Position numbers and translations under genes: made by a program. A stretch of 64,000 bases of DNA from Romanomermis culicivorax (lineage: Eukaryota > Nematoda > Enoplea > Mermithida > Mermithidae), in the NCBI GenBank assembly GCA_963922205.1, contig CAWUHX010000425.1, positions 122,341 to 186,340 of the forward strand, read 5' to 3'. The notes below the pieces were generated by a model. It was not told where the DNA came from and did not search any database. It worked only from the letters and a program-made list of their open reading frames with translations. Positions 1-12,209 of this stretch are shown piece after piece (position 1 is the stretch's first letter; every line of letters starts with the position of its first letter).

Positions 1-210
1 AAAATAGTCAAGATTGTACCCGTGACCGGCGCGAAGTGCCGGAAAATTTTGAGATTTTGACCCTTTCAAGTCCACCAAAATGAATCTTTTCGGTTTTGAA
101 TTCCCCAAAAAATTTTCCACAATGAGAACCTTACCCAAAATTTTTTTCCTCATTTCGAAATTTTTTTTCTCAAAAGACCCCATTTGAGGAAAAAACGGTG
201 TGCCCAACTG
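1..210. repeat. dispersed repeat, near-identical to 18017-18221
   Basis: The first 200 bases recur almost base for base at 18017-18221, including the hairpin core at 26-42 and the tract of fused A/T and pyrimidine runs ending in a GAGGAAAA stretch. This directly shows a recent duplication or two young copies of one repeat. No coding potential is visible. The copy probably continues left of the window. Confidence 0.8.
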
Positions 211-2500
211 ACCATCGCATGGGGGAGGGTATGGGGGGTATTACCTCAATCTTAGATTTGGAAATTCATTTACTACATCCGTAAAAACAGCTCACTATTG
301 CAAAAAATTTTGGCAGACCTCATGCTCAGTAGGGTACGTATAGTAATTCGAGAAAAATGGCAGATGATAATGGAAAATTATTCAACTTCTGTGCCATATA
401 GCGATTTTTAGGAAAGGATATCAGCACATTTATATATACTACTATCATTTTATATATAATTGGGAGATCAAATAATGGGTTATGTAAATATGTCATTTAT
501 CCAAAAATCGCCCGTTGGGAAGAGAAACATTATGTTCTTAAAATTCGTCCCCTGCTTTCCTTTTTCCAGCTTCTGCTTTTCTGTGGTTATATTACTCCAC
601 CCAAGGTGTGGCATACATTCCAGTTTTGAGTTGAGACAACCGAGGTCCGTTGAACGCGGATGCACATGAGTGCAGGAATGGTACTTGGCTTCAAACTCGT
701 GATTCATAATCAATTGTGATTGATAATACTAAAGCCCCATACGGCATCAGCACTTCCAATTAGAAGCACTGTTGCTACCGTTATTAGCGATGGAATGTAC
801 TCATACTCCTGATGATGCTGGTCCAAATAATGTTTCCAAAAATAATTTGTGCCCAATTTTTGAAATGTGAAGGAATCGGATGACAATGTTCACAAGTCTG
901 CCCATTCTCTGCGTATAATTAGTACATCCAAGTTGCATGATTGGGAGGTGGAAAATGGGGTAGAAATAATAAACGTTTTTTGACCGTAAAAAGCGTAAAG
1001 TAGGGGCATGATTCATTTTGTAGGTTGTAAATGAGAATTGTTTTAGTACACCCACACCTCCCCCTCCGCAACAAAGTTGAGAGCGAAAAAAAGGTCATGG
1101 CATATGTGAAGTACTACCCTTACAATTTACGATTTTACCCCTACCTAAATTTATTGGGGACCTCTGATGCCCAACCTATTTTTCAGCTGAAACATGTCAG
1201 TGAGATAAGAAAAAATTGTGCAAGAAAATGGTTCACGACGACTCTAAAAGAAAAACAAAACAATTGAACAACAATGTAAAGACTAGAGGAAATGAAGTAT
1301 AAAATTGTAATGATTTTCGGTCGAAACATTGCACCATTGCCAACGATATCGATTTTTCCATTTGAATCAATCAAAAACAAAAAGTAAGAATTTCAGTTTT
1401 GAATCCAAATCTGACTGAATTAACAGGGAATATTCAGAATTTCTTCTCATTCATCAGTCATTGACAGCCTATAAAGTTTGCTGCAACGATACTGATACAC
1501 TGTTTGAAGAGAAATCCTTCGCGTTCGGGTCAAATATACGAATAGGAAATATTATATTCATTGACTCGGCGCGAAGCGCCGAAAATTTTTTGCATTTTCA
1601 ACCCCTAAAACGTCTAATAATCAATGTAATTTAATGTTTAACCAGCCAAAAATTTTGTGCCACTTGGCACAAACGCTCAAAATTTGTTGTGCCATTTCAA
1701 ACTTTTCTGTGCCAAAAACCATGTTTTGGCAAAAAACACTGATTCTGATCATATATCTCAAAAATTAGATTTAAATTTTGTGTTCATAAATCGTCATTTC
1801 TAGAAATTGATCATTCGAAAAATTTTAAAATCATTAATTTGTTTGTAAGCTTTCATAAATTTGGCCGAAAAGCTATGAGTCAGAAGCGTAGAAATTTTCC
1901 AAAAATACTTCCATGAAGGTTTTGAATTGAATTTACGTTAAGAAAAGAACAAAGACTTTTCAAAAAGTTGAGAAAGTTGACGCGTTGATCATTTTAAAAA
2001 AATCTATAAAGTAAAGAATGCGGATCTTCATTAAATATAAAGATATAATATGAAAGATTGCCAATTGAACATGAAATAATACGTTTAAGATGATGGAAAC
2101 TATCAAAGATTAAATGGTAAGTGAAGGTAGACATGCTAAAAGCCGCGCCTGAGCTAGATAATAAATAATAATGATTATTAAAGTTTAACCGGCGCGATGC
2201 GCCAGAAAATTTCGAGATTCGGACCTTCTAAAATGCACCATAATGCATCTTTTCAATATGAAAACCCCACATTTTTCTTACACATTTGTGGAAAGACCTC
2301 AAAAATTTTCTCCACATTCCAGATTTTTTTTCCACATTATAGTGCAAATGTGGAAAAATCAGTTCCCGGCAGTGTCTATTGACCAGATCCGGTCCATATT
2401 TTTCTATCTGTTGACACGGTCCAAGCAATAGACACTGCCTATCTCCTCCTGTGCAGACAGACTGACTCTCAGTGTTGCCTCTAAATCTGGCATAACGTTC
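211..2500. other. gene-free mosaic of dispersed repeats
   Basis: No supported gene. Stretch 1190-1610 resembles 61390-61870 in the same orientation, and 1740-2230 resembles 59345-59870. Hairpin cores lie at 1567-1581 and 2191-2203. The short open frames are not conserved between copies, and their composition matches the surrounding repeat, so I read them as chance frames. Confidence 0.7.
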
Positions 2501-3800
2501 TGATCTTTGGCATGTTCTGATTTTTGGCATAATTCTGGTGCACTGTTTTTCCCCTGTGCCTTTTCTCCAATAGGGAAAGAGGTCAAAAATTTATTTTTCT
2601 ATTTTCCCCAGATGTTTTTTTCGCTTAAAAATGCTCATAGACGCATTATTTACTTAAGAAAACCTGTAAGAAGTCTGACCAGTTGGGGGGGGGAGGGCAA
2701 AAAAGTCGAAAACTTTCTCCAAAAAGGGCTAAAAACGGCACTTTTTTGCCAACTTTTTCTAGTTTTTTCAAGTTAGGGGCCCTCAACTAGAGGTATATAC
2801 TTGAGTGTTTTCAATCTTTTTCAAACCTTCTGGCGTTTTTAACACTGTTTCTTTTTTTCCCGCGGGCCTTTTCCCTTTTCTTTTTTCCCCCAAAGAGCAT
2901 GATTTGGGGAACAAAATAACAGTGTTTTAGAGCCGTTAATTCATTAAAATTGAAAAAAATTGAAATTTTCGACTTTGAAGTCTAATTTACAAGCATTGTG
3001 GAACAATTTTTCCCGGAAGCTTTGCAAGAGCATATTGACTTTGCATTAAATAATTGACGGTTAACTCCTCTATGATGACAAGTGAGATTTCAAAAGAGAT
3101 TTTTTGGCTATTGACATTTTGGGACGTTGGAAAATCAATTTTCGGAACATATTTCAAGAATTGAATTAAAATTTTCTGTTAAAAATCCGAAATTTCTAGA
3201 GTTTTATTATTTGAAAAATTTTAAAACCAGTAATTTATTTCTCAGTACTTGGCCGAAAAGATTAAGTATTTTTCCCCATAAAGCACGATTTGGGGAAAAA
3301 CGGTGGCTATACTGATCATGCATGCACATAAGGGGTAGGGGGTAAACTCCCTTACCTGAGACCCTGGTCACCCCCATGGCCCGAAAAAAATCGTCAAACA
3401 CCCCCCTGAACTTTTTTCGAGACCTTTTTGGGGAAAATAACCGGTATCTTGCTTTTCATCAAATTCGTCATTAACAACACAGGGTCAACCATTTATCCGA
3501 AATATATGTTGATAACTAGAAGCTACATATAAGCATTATCTAGAATGAAATTTTCTAACCGCGCGCTAGAATAATATAGAAGTATAAATGAATTGAAATC
3601 CAGCGTGAAGCGCGGGGAAATTTACTCTATTTTCTATTTTATAAGGCATAAAAATGCATCTCCGGACTCAGGAAACCCTATAAAATCTAATCAAAAGGGC
3701 AGTTAGGCTTAAGTTGCACTGTGCAACTTGACAGAAAAAATTTGGTTGTACAGCCCGAAAGTGCAAATAAAGGCCTGAGTGGGGTTCCAAAATTTGAGGG
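2501..3800. other. gene-free repeat tract with degraded MITE fragments
   Basis: Segment 2666-2800 is a degraded member of the G-run MITE family (ACCTGTAAGA...GACCAGTTGGGG start) seen intact at 15859-16078. Segment 3140-3250 belongs to the same family as 1740-2230. Segment 3319-3425 is a truncated inverse copy of the ACATGCAC MITE. Around 3705-3760 lies a copy of a repeat with a palindromic GCACTGTGC core. No gene seen. Confidence 0.6.
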
Positions 3801-3809
3801 GGTTGGGTC

Positions 3810-4040
3810 CAGACATGCAGGGCAAGAATTTTCCAGGGGGGTCCATGGACATTTTTCCATGGGGGGATAGGGGAGTGGGTGAGCAAAAAAACAACAAAAA
3901 AGTTCTGCAAGCCTGTTTTTCACACAAAATATGTTTAAAAATCATGAAAAAAAGCTGTCTTGGAAAAAGTTCAGGCGGTGTTTGACGATTTTTTTGGCCA
4001 GGGGGGTGGCCACATAGGGTGGCCCTATGTGCATGTATGG
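3810..4040 (+). repeat. hAT-type MITE, ACATGCAC family (copy 1)
   Basis: Begins CAGACATGCAGGGCAAGAA and ends CTATGTGCATGTA, the terminal inverted repeat (TIR) pair of this family. Four longer copies and one fragment occur in the window. The 8-bp flanks (GTTGGGTC left, GTTGTAAA right) agree only in part, so this is an older insertion than the copies at 4484 and 12210. Confidence 0.7.
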
Positions 4041-4483
4041 TTGTAAATCCTTCAAATTATTTCGTCCGTAAAGATTCTAACATCATCAGCAAAAATAAGC
4101 ATTTTAATATTAATGCTTTCTTTCAATAAATGAAATGAGAAATTTCATTCATGTATATAAGTTATAGGTATAAAACAGGCCCTAAAGCCCACCTCCAGAT
4201 ATAGCTTTCTTGAGCAGGAACCTGTTTTAAAATAATCTTTCTTATTTGACAGAAAATTTGACTCTCTACATTGCGGTAAAAAGTTGGTACAAAAAACAGT
4301 CATTTTTGGTTTAAAAAAGTGTCTATGAGTTTAAACACAATTACTAAATATAAAAATGGACAGCTACTGAAACAGCGACTGCAGCTCAGATCAAATTGTT
4401 GGAATATATACATTGTAATACGAAAAGAAAAAAATGTTCTAACAGTATTGTGAAATCAATTTGATGGATTTTTTCATAATCAT

Positions 4484-4730
4484 CATACATGCACATAGGG
4501 GGGTAAACCCACTTACCTGAGCCCCTGGCCACCACCTCTCTAGCTCAAGAAAGTCGTCAAACACCCCCCTGAATTTTTTCCAAGACAGCCTTTTTGATGA
4601 TTTTTGTGCATATTTTTTAATGAAAAACATGCTTGCTGAAATTCTTTTTTTGCTCGCCCATCCCCCCTTACCCCCTGGATAAAAATTCCAAAGACTTCGC
4701 CCTTGGAATATTCTTGCCCGTGTATGCCTG
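4484..4730 (-). repeat. hAT-type MITE, ACATGCAC family (copy 2)
   Basis: A 247-bp element reading CATACATGCACATAGG at the left and ending CCCGTGTATGCCTG, flanked by a perfect 8-bp duplication ATAATCAT at 4476-4483 and 4731-4738. An 8-bp duplication with short TIRs beginning CA is the hallmark of hAT-mobilised non-autonomous elements. It has no coding capacity. Orientation is inverse to the copies at 3810 and 12210. Confidence 0.88.
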
Positions 4731-6639
4731 ATAATCATTTCTGCATTATAATGTTGTACGTGTTTACCTTGGTCAGTACTGAGAACTAACAGAAGTTCTG
4801 AGTACTAGTCGAAAAATCTCATTTTTGGTTGGTTATCTGATTTCTGAATTTCACTTGCTTTTTTCATGTTTATGTAAAATGACTGTTATTTTTGGTTTTA
4901 TAGTTTGTCGGCGACATTTTTAGCTGATTGGAAACATAAGCACATTGCTCGGGTATTTGATCTAGGAATTATTTAATTTTAGGTCTGGCAAAACCTGGAA
5001 AATTCTTGAAAAAATGACTTGGTAAACCTGGAGAAGTAAGCGAATCTTATTCTAGAAAACCGACCGACACCCTAAGACTGCAAAATTAAATCACTTATCC
5101 GCGAAATAAATGTGGAAAAGATTTATTTTCCAGCATTCTAGTATATATCGAAAACTATAAAAAAACGCTTCGTGCCGGAAATCTATTTACCAATGTTGCT
5201 GTTTCGCCCAAATTTATGAAACGTCGTTGACATCAAGCCGATTTTTTAGCTGGTTAGAAGATTGAAAACATCTGCACATTTTTCAAGCATGAACATCGTT
5301 AGATGGCAAAAATCAAATCTTAACTCATGAAATAAGTGTTAAAAAGATTCATCTTCCAACGTTCTGGAGTTGGCTAAGCACATATATGTCAGCGGTCGAA
5401 TTATGTAATTTAGGTTTTCCTCGCTTTGGCTTTTTGTTACTATTAATTTTGATAGATTCGTGTAATTTTTTTCGACTCAAAAGTCGAAAAATTTTTTTTT
5501 TAATTTTTGAGAAATTACTGACTGCGGGAGCTTGAATATGGTCAGAAAAGCTCGAAAATAGCGAAACAAATTTTGACATCTTCGCCAAATGGCCAAAGGG
5601 TTTCCACAAAAGCGTGTATATAAGGCTAAGTCTAAGCCCAAAGCTATGCCTAAGTCTAAGTCTATGCCTACCGTCTGTAAACCATGCAACCTATGCGTAG
5701 AAAACATAACGAATTCGATAAGCCATGAAGTATAAAACTTCTATAGGCCATAAAGTGAATAAGTGACCATCAGGCCAATGCCTGTATCATTGCACAACTA
5801 CAGCAGGAACTGCCATTACTACTTACCTTTAAGACCTTGGTTGATTGGTATCCCAACGAACAACTTAATTTTGAAAGGCCACAACAGGAAGGGCGTCTCG
5901 TACATACTATATAACGGCCTCCGGCCTGGAAACCACCTCTAAAATTTACGCTTTTTTACACAGGCCAGGTTGTGCAACTTGCGCCAAAAATTTAATTGCA
6001 CGGCGAAATTTTGGTTGCTCTCTGGAAAATTGATAAATTTACTTACTTTTATCAGAAAAACAATTAAACGTTAATTTCCTTGAGCTTGAGTCAAATCGTT
6101 TCAATTCTAAACTTTTGCAACTGGATTCCAAGATTTTTAAAAGAAAATAATCAAAATTCTGGCGAAACTACCTTATTTGGTGTACGCGTCGAATAAATTT
6201 TCATTTCAAGGCTTCTAAAATGTCGGAGAATCCATTTTTCAGCTTGTATTCATCTGCAGCAACCGTTTGTTATCCCTGTTTCTAACACAGATAATCGGAA
6301 TGCATCAAAACAAGTTGTTTTCAGACGATCTAAAGCTCAAGAATGCAGGTCGTAAAGAATTCAACGGTAGACATTCCATCTTTTAGTGAAAGATCGTCAA
6401 TGTCGGCGCATAGCGCCTACTTTCAAATTAATTTTCTTCAGGCTTAGGTTATTATAGAGTACAGTCATCTTCAATTCGATCTTTCCGTTGTTGTCAGAAA
6501 GAAATTCGTAGCCAACAATTAGAGGGAGATATAAACTTACTCAACATTGGGATATTTGAATTCTCGGGGCATTACATTTCTTTTTTCAATTTTAAGATCA
6601 CCCTTTTCAAGATGAAAAAGGGTTGAGCACGATCGTTAC
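4731..6639. other. gene-free tract, dispersed repeats
   Basis: Segment 5165-5700 is roughly the reverse complement of 14380-14640. Positions 5620-5690 hold degenerate 6-bp repeats resembling CCTAAG/CTAAGT. Positions 5950-6080 match repeats at 18480-18600 and 62380-62500 (GTGCAACTT...TTGGTTGC). I see no coding region with conserved domains. Confidence 0.55.
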
Positions 6640-6939
6640 GTACATTAATGGAGATTTTATCAAATTATTGGCCTAAAAAAATTTGTTTTGCTATTAGCAC
6701 AATTTTTTTGGTGTGCCAATTAGCACAAATGTTCGCTCTCAAAAAACACTGCCGCGAGTGTATTTATTCAAATGCATTTCATTGCATTTTAGGAGGTCCA
6801 AGTGTCAGAATTTCCAAGCGCTTCGCGCCGTTATTAATCATTATTCTTCAATATCTGGCTCAGGCGCTGCTTTCATCATGTCTACCTTCACTTTTAATAG
6901 TTTTCATCATCTTAAATGTCACGTGTTAATTGGTAAGGT

Positions 6940-7091
6940 TCGTTTATACTTTTCCAATGGAATGGAATGCAATGAACTGAACATAACAGAAATTTTGGTT
7001 CAGTTGGACGTTACCGTCGGTCGTTTTCTGCAAAATTGCAGTCATACTTTCCAATCGGAAGTTAATTTTCAGGCTAAACGTTTCAAGCTGT
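6940..7091 (+). repeat. dispersed ~150-bp repeat at the Harbinger 5' side
   Basis: This segment (TTTTCCAATGGAATGGAATG ... AAGCTGTTGATGATC) has diverged copies in the same orientation at 12710-12840 and 48365-48535. It precedes the transposase start codon. It may be a non-coding part of the Harbinger element or an independent repeat. The open frame running through it upstream of 7172 looks non-coding. Confidence 0.6.
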
Positions 7092-8097
7092 TGATGATCA
7101 AAAAGTCAGTGATTGTAATAAAATTGTTTATTATTATTTTTAGCTCAGTGTTTTCTGTTTATTCGGAAATAATGGAAAGAAAACGAAAAATTGCTTGTCT
7201 CTTGCTGGCCTTAGCGGGCGAAGAATTTTTTCAAAGTCAAAAGAGGCGCCGAGTTCGCCGATTCTATGTTCGAAAATCGAACACTTCCAGATCAACAAAA
7301 GGCGACTTCAATTCACTAGTTCATGAAACGCAACGATTAAATGATCCAAGTTTCGAGGCAATTTTCCACATGACAAAAACCGTGTTTGCTGATTTACTAC
7401 AACTGGTTGCTCCAAATTTAAGTAAAAAACTGACGCATCGGTATCCAATTTTCCCCGCTGAACGGCTTGCATTGACTTTGAGGTTGTTATTATTATTTTT
7501 AAAAATGATATATTTGTTATGTATTTTTTTGTTTTTAAGACTATTAAGCACAGGTGATCAACAGAGTTCTGTTGCAGCCAGTTATGGAATGGATCGTTCC
7601 ACACTCAATATTATTTTTAATGAGACGTGTGACGTTTTGTGTACGGTTCTAAGCGAACAATTTATGCCTCGTCCAACAAAAAACCGTTGGAGACAAATCG
7701 CCCAAGAATTTCAAACTCAATGGAACTTTCCATTATGCCTTGGAGCTGTCGGTGCGAAACAAATAAGGATCCGTGCTCCAGCAAACAGCGGTAGCCTGTA
7801 TTACAACAATAAAGGCTTTTTCTCCATTATTCTTTTGGCTGTTGTTGATGCTAACTACAGGTGAAAATGCTTGATTTCAAATTAAAAATACTGTAATAGT
7901 TATCGATATTTAAAATTTTAGCTTCGTCTGCATTGATGTTGGTGCTTACGGACGTCAAAGTGATGGAGGAGTACTGGCTACTTCGAAATTTGGCCATCAG
8001 CTTCGGGCAGGATTATTAGATTTGCCTAATGTTAACGAAGCTGAAAATCGGTTGAAGCACTATGTATTTTTAGGTTAGTTGAGTTGCTATCAATTAG

Positions 8098-9693
8098 TAG
8101 GGATGGGCCGGGTATCTGGATCCGCGTATATCCGCCTAAATTTTTGGATCATCCGGATCTGCTGAACTAAACTTTATTGGATCCAGATCTGCTGAACCAA
8201 ATTTTTTTGGATCCGGATCCGCTTCTAACAAAGATTAGATCCGGTCATAATCGGATGTTTATTCATTCCAATTTCATTAAGTTTTACAAAAATTTCAAGT
8301 CAAGGGTAGCTAAATTATACTTGACAAACAGCAATTTTTCTAGAATATCACCCAGGGGTTTTTTAGCACATGTCAGCACAGTTAGCATGGTTGACAAATG
8401 GTACTTTGTTGCTCTCAAATTAACGTGTGAGTTTGTCAATTCTAATAATCTGCTTTTGCTGTATTATCGACTCATGAAACGATGCTTGATGTTGGTGCTT
8501 TCAAAAGGAATAAGACTCTCATCTGATTCTATTTAAATTAGCTCATTCTTACATTGTGTACTTAGTTAGTTGACCGACAAGTAAATATTCAGCAGTTAGT
8601 TTGACACTTGACAGTAATACTTTTAGGAATCACTAAATTCGCGTTTTGTTTGGAAAAAACTTTTTGCTACTCACTATTACTGATAAGCAAAAACTTCACC
8701 ATATATCAAAATAGCAGTTTTCAAATTATTTAAGTAGTGTGCAGGAGGTTAGAGCCAAAGCTGATACAGATTCCAGCATCAGTCGTTCACTCATCAAAAG
8801 TCATGAAGAGAGTTAATATATTGACGAAGTTGTTATTTGTGGTAACAACGATTTTTCGATTTTTCACCACAGTTTGGTGATCTGTTTATCAAACTTTCTC
8901 CTCGAGAATTTTTCAGAAATTCTTCTCTTTCGGTCATTAGCACATGTTTTGACATCAAAAAATTTCCATTTGCACGGCTCTAGTTTCATTAGCACCGTGC
9001 TAAAAAAAACCCTAGTATCAACCTTCAAGCGATTTCTGGTAGGATCATAAATTTGACCAGCACCACTGAATAATTCTTGAGGGGAGATAATCTTTGCTAA
9101 TGCAGACAACAATTTTTCGGCTATCAATGACAGGTTCGGTAGCAATGTTTGATTTGGGTGGTGAAATTATTTTTATTTTCTTCATGTATATTTCGATTTT
9201 CTATCAATCCTACAACTTAGTATAAATCAACAAAGAGACAATACAAAAGATACTTTGTTTATTGCATTTATATCCTCTAGTTCAATTTGATCTTCCTCAT
9301 CCCCACTGCTGCCTGCTATGAAATCATTAAATGAATCAATTTCGCGCTTATTTTCGGTCTTTTGCTTTTTAGCTGTTCACCTGTAATGCTTCAACAAATG
9401 AACTGATTCCTCTACTGTCTAAATTTTTGAGTATATATATCATCAATAATTTGACACAAAGGAAATATAAATTCATAGAACTTAATTTTAGAATAATTAA
9501 ACGTAATAATACATAATTATTCATGAGTATATACACATATATATGCTATCATATAAGGTCCGGATCCGGTCGGATCTTTCATTCAAGATCCAGATCCGTC
9601 GACGCATATTTTTTTGGATCCGGAACTGCTAAACCAAATTGGTTAAGATCTGGATCCGCTATCATCAAAAAAAGTCTATCCGGCTCATCCCTA
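8098..9693. mobile_element. hAT remnant nested in the Harbinger intron
   Basis: Ends are inverted: TAGGGATGGGCCGG at the left and CCGGCTCATCCCTA at the right. Both ends carry clustered GGATCCGGATCC-type subterminal motifs (8115-8240 and 9556-9670) in inverse orientation, as hAT transposases bind. On the minus strand 9145-8990 a fragment reads PNLSLIAEKLLSALAKI then LFSGAG and RNRL, the hAT C-terminal dimerisation block, so the element derives from an autonomous hAT. Length is 1,596 bp. Flanking octamers CAATTAGT and ATATCAGT agree at five positions, suggesting an old insertion. The host intron is otherwise about 60 bp. Confidence 0.8.
8990..9145 (-). pseudogene. hAT transposase C-terminal (dimerisation) fragment
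   Basis: A minus-strand frame contains the hAT dimerisation signature in order: an L-A-x-K-L-L-S-A helix, SPQELFSGAGQIY (counterpart of the family's S-x-ER-x-FS-x-A-G) and TRNRLKVD. The invariant Glu-Arg is altered to Gln-Glu. The frame continues beyond 8990 into sequence with no family resemblance, and no catalytic core is visible in the element. It is a broken remnant. The N-terminal two thirds of the gene is missing. Confidence 0.75.
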
Positions 9694-10658
9694 TATCAGT
9701 GCATAGTTTGATCATGAAAACTTTACTTTTATTCAGGCGATGAAGCATTCACACTTCGTAAAGATGTTATGAGGCCCTATCCAGGATCAGCATTGGACAA
9801 AAATCAACGAATTTTTAACTATCGGTTGTCGAGGGCTCGAAGAGTAATTGTTACTGGTTGTTAACACTTTATTTTTCTTGATTAGATTAGTTGTTTTTAA
9901 GGTCGTCGAAAATGCGTTCGGAATCTTGGTTGCCCGATGGGGCATTTTTAAAAAGTGTATCAATTCGGAGCCTCAAAACATCGAAAAAATTGTAGCGGCC
10001 GCTTGTTGCTTACATAATTACTGTATGGCAATGTCTAAAAATTTGTACAGTCCCGAAGGATTTGTGGATTCAGAAGACTCAACGGGTAAGTACGATATTA
10101 ACAGGAAGAAGTTTTTTGGGGTCCACAAAATTGTATAACTTTAAGAATCTGATGCATGTACTATGGTCAGCCTTCATTTTCGAATCTCAGGAATAATACA
10201 TGTAACAGTTCCCAAAGTTGGTGGAGGGCCTGGAGGAAATTTCCAAAAGTTGGGGGTGCGGAGAGCCATTATTCCGAGGCAAGGTTTGCTGAAACATCAA
10301 CTTGACAAAAATCTCGATTTTTGACCAAGAATGTTCAAAAAATGTCAATGTATTACCAAAAATAACCATGAAAACATCGGTTTTCCATCAAAATTAACCA
10401 AAAAATGTCAATTTTTCACCAAAATGTTACAAAGTGTCAATTTTTTGCTAAAACTGTCAATTTTTAACCAAAAAATGTTTCAAACATGTGAATTTTTGAC
10501 CAAAAGGTTGAAAAATGGCACCTTTTTATAAAAATTTGGACCCAGAGTAGCATACCTTGAGGGGAATCAGCGATTTTGGCTTGGGATCTCCCCACCCATC
10601 CTCCTCTCACATGTATGCACTAGCCTATGTGGGGCTCTGAACAGTACATTGTCCAAAA

Positions 10659-10910
10659 CAGACATGCACAACAAGAATTTTCTAGGGGAGAGGGTCCTCA
10701 AACTTTTTATCAAGGGGGTGTGAGGGCAGGCGAGCAAAAAAAGCTCCAAAAGCATGTTTTTCATACAAAGTACACATAAAAATCATCAAACATACTGTCT
10801 TCGAAAAAGTTCAGTGGGCGTTTGAAGATTTTTTTCAGGCCAGGGAGGGTGTGTACAGGGTCCCAGGTAGAAGGATTTACCCCTCTCACACCTTCCTATG
10901 TGCATATACG
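10659..10910 (+). repeat. hAT-type MITE, ACATGCAC family (copy 3), in Harbinger intron 5
   Basis: Runs from CAGACATGCACAACAAGAA to CCTATGTGCATATACG. The octamers outside it are GTCCAAAA and ATCCAATG, an imperfect duplication. It sits inside the last intron of the Harbinger transposase, so it arrived after that element. No coding capacity. Confidence 0.75.
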
Positions 10911-11312
10911 ATCCAATGACAGCACAAACTTTACATTTCATGTTTTTAGGTCATATTCAACAAGGATCATGGCACGAAACTGCTGCCTTTCCCGACCTCT
11001 TGCCATCGGGGTCAAGATCTACGGAATATGCAAGACAAGTTCGAAAATCATTTTTGACTTATTTTATTTCTGAACAAGGCGAGTTATCGTTCCAACATAA
11101 CTCGATTTAATGTACATTCCTGTCGTTCTTGTATATAAACGAAGTAAAATTCACAAATCAATAAAATTGGGATTCAATTTTGTCCATTAAATCTTTGAGC
11201 ATGGGTAAAACGCGACTGGGGTATTTGTTTTCCAATCGCCTAGTTTTGATCATCATCAATTCGACTTAAAAGATAAAATTCCAAGAATTTTTCTGAAAAT
11301 AAACTTGTTATT

Positions 11313-11993
11313 TCACTTACAAGCTGACTCAATTTCATCATCATCTCGCTTGGTCAAATTTAAGGCTAAATTTGTCACTGATTTATAAAAAAATAATTGA
11401 TCATGTTCAAAATATTTCCTTTTACGATTTGACGAACTAAATTTTGGCGCTTCTTTTTCATATGTTGGCCCTGGGATCACACCTTCTGCCATTGACGTCT
11501 GGTCGAATTCGCTTTTTCCATCATCGCTAGTTTCTACTTCTGGAACTGTACATCTTGACGCAGTATCAAAATTTGAAATTGATCTAAAAGTTAGATTCAA
11601 AAACAAATATTAATTTTCAAAACCAATTTACCTTTTTTCGACTTTAACAATATTCAGGAACGTCATTGACTGGAAATCTTCGTCTTTTGTGGCGGCAGAA
11701 CTCGACGGCATTTGCTCGATTGTCTTATTCTTTTTAACGTTTTGATGACGTAGATTTTTCCAAAAATTTTGGCATTTTTTAACTGAAAAAACCGAAAGCG
11801 CAATAGTCGAATTGAGAAAAATATGCAATTTTATTTTACCTGATGTATTCAATTTTTTGCTGATATCCACCCAAGCCTTTTCTTTTAATATTTTGTTTTT
11901 TGACGTCGGATCCCACAAAACTGATTTGGCTTGTATTTCAGAAATAAAACTTTCATGGTCAATATTGTTGTTCTCGAACGCCTGATTTTCCAT
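11313..11993 (-). CDS. MADF/SANT-like DNA-binding protein, Harbinger accessory gene
   Basis: Exons on the minus strand are 11993-11840, 11782-11632 and 11583-11313, splicing in frame to about 191 residues. The first two exons encode a MADF (Myb/SANT-like) domain: FISEIQAKSVLWDP, EKAWVDISKKLN and the helix-3 block CQNFWKNLRHQNVKK. The third exon is acidic and Ser-rich and ends FFYKSVTNLALNLTKRDDDE, resembling the C-terminal helical tail of MADF-BESS proteins. Established pattern: PIF/Harbinger elements carry a second gene for a Myb/SANT-like protein that helps the transposase enter the nucleus and bind TIRs. It is convergent with the transposase, with stop codons 200 bp apart. No frame defect seen, unlike its partner. 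Confidence 0.8.
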
Positions 11994-12102
11994 TTCTAAA
12001 CAGAAAGAAAATTTTATTACTTCTCTAGAAGTAGATTAGATCCAACGATATACTTTTTCTGGACTTGGACAACTTGCGAAAAAATTAAAATTCAAATAAA
12101 AA

Positions 12103-12203
12103 TTGCGCAATTCAATCAAGTTATTTTTCTTAGCACAGGTCTTTGATTTTCATTTGAGATGGATAATGACAGTCCGCAAAAACTTAGGTTTCATTTTCAG
12201 GCT
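12103..12203 (+). repeat. dispersed repeat interrupted by a MITE
   Basis: Resembles 12850-12960 (CATTTGARATGGATA ... TTTTCAGGCTGGTTTT). In the second copy CAGGCTGGTTTTTTCTC is uninterrupted. Here the MITE at 12210-12463 splits the same sequence. That makes 12945-12960 a natural empty site for the insertion. Confidence 0.75.
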
Positions 12204-12209
12204 GGTTTT

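Larger units (their letters stand above)
7172..11110 (+). pseudogene. PIF/Harbinger DDE transposase, six exons, first catalytic Asp lost
   Basis: Exons read as 7172-7482, 7540-7860, 7922-8073, 9737-9843, 9902-10085 and 10950-11110. They splice in one frame to about 411 residues with GT..AG introns. The family cuts and pastes its own element in the nucleus. Visible HARBI1-type blocks: LLSTGDQQSSVAASYGM (helix-turn-helix-like), FPLCLGAVGAKQIRIRAP, YYNNKGFFSIILLAVVDA, DVGAYGRQSDGG (second Asp) and RRVVENAFGILVARWGI (Glu). In family members the first block reads GA-[IL]-D-G-K; here Gly replaces Asp (GAT to GGT would suffice), so catalysis should be lost although the frame stays open. Intron 3 contains a hAT remnant and intron 5 a MITE. 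The start at 7172 is chosen because upstream frame is repeat sequence. AATAAA follows near 11160. Confidence 0.85.

Noticed and set aside
6713-7171. 153-codon N-terminal extension of the Harbinger transposase
   Set aside because: The region is a dispersed repeat with frame-breaking differences in its other copies; the start at 7172 fits the family better.
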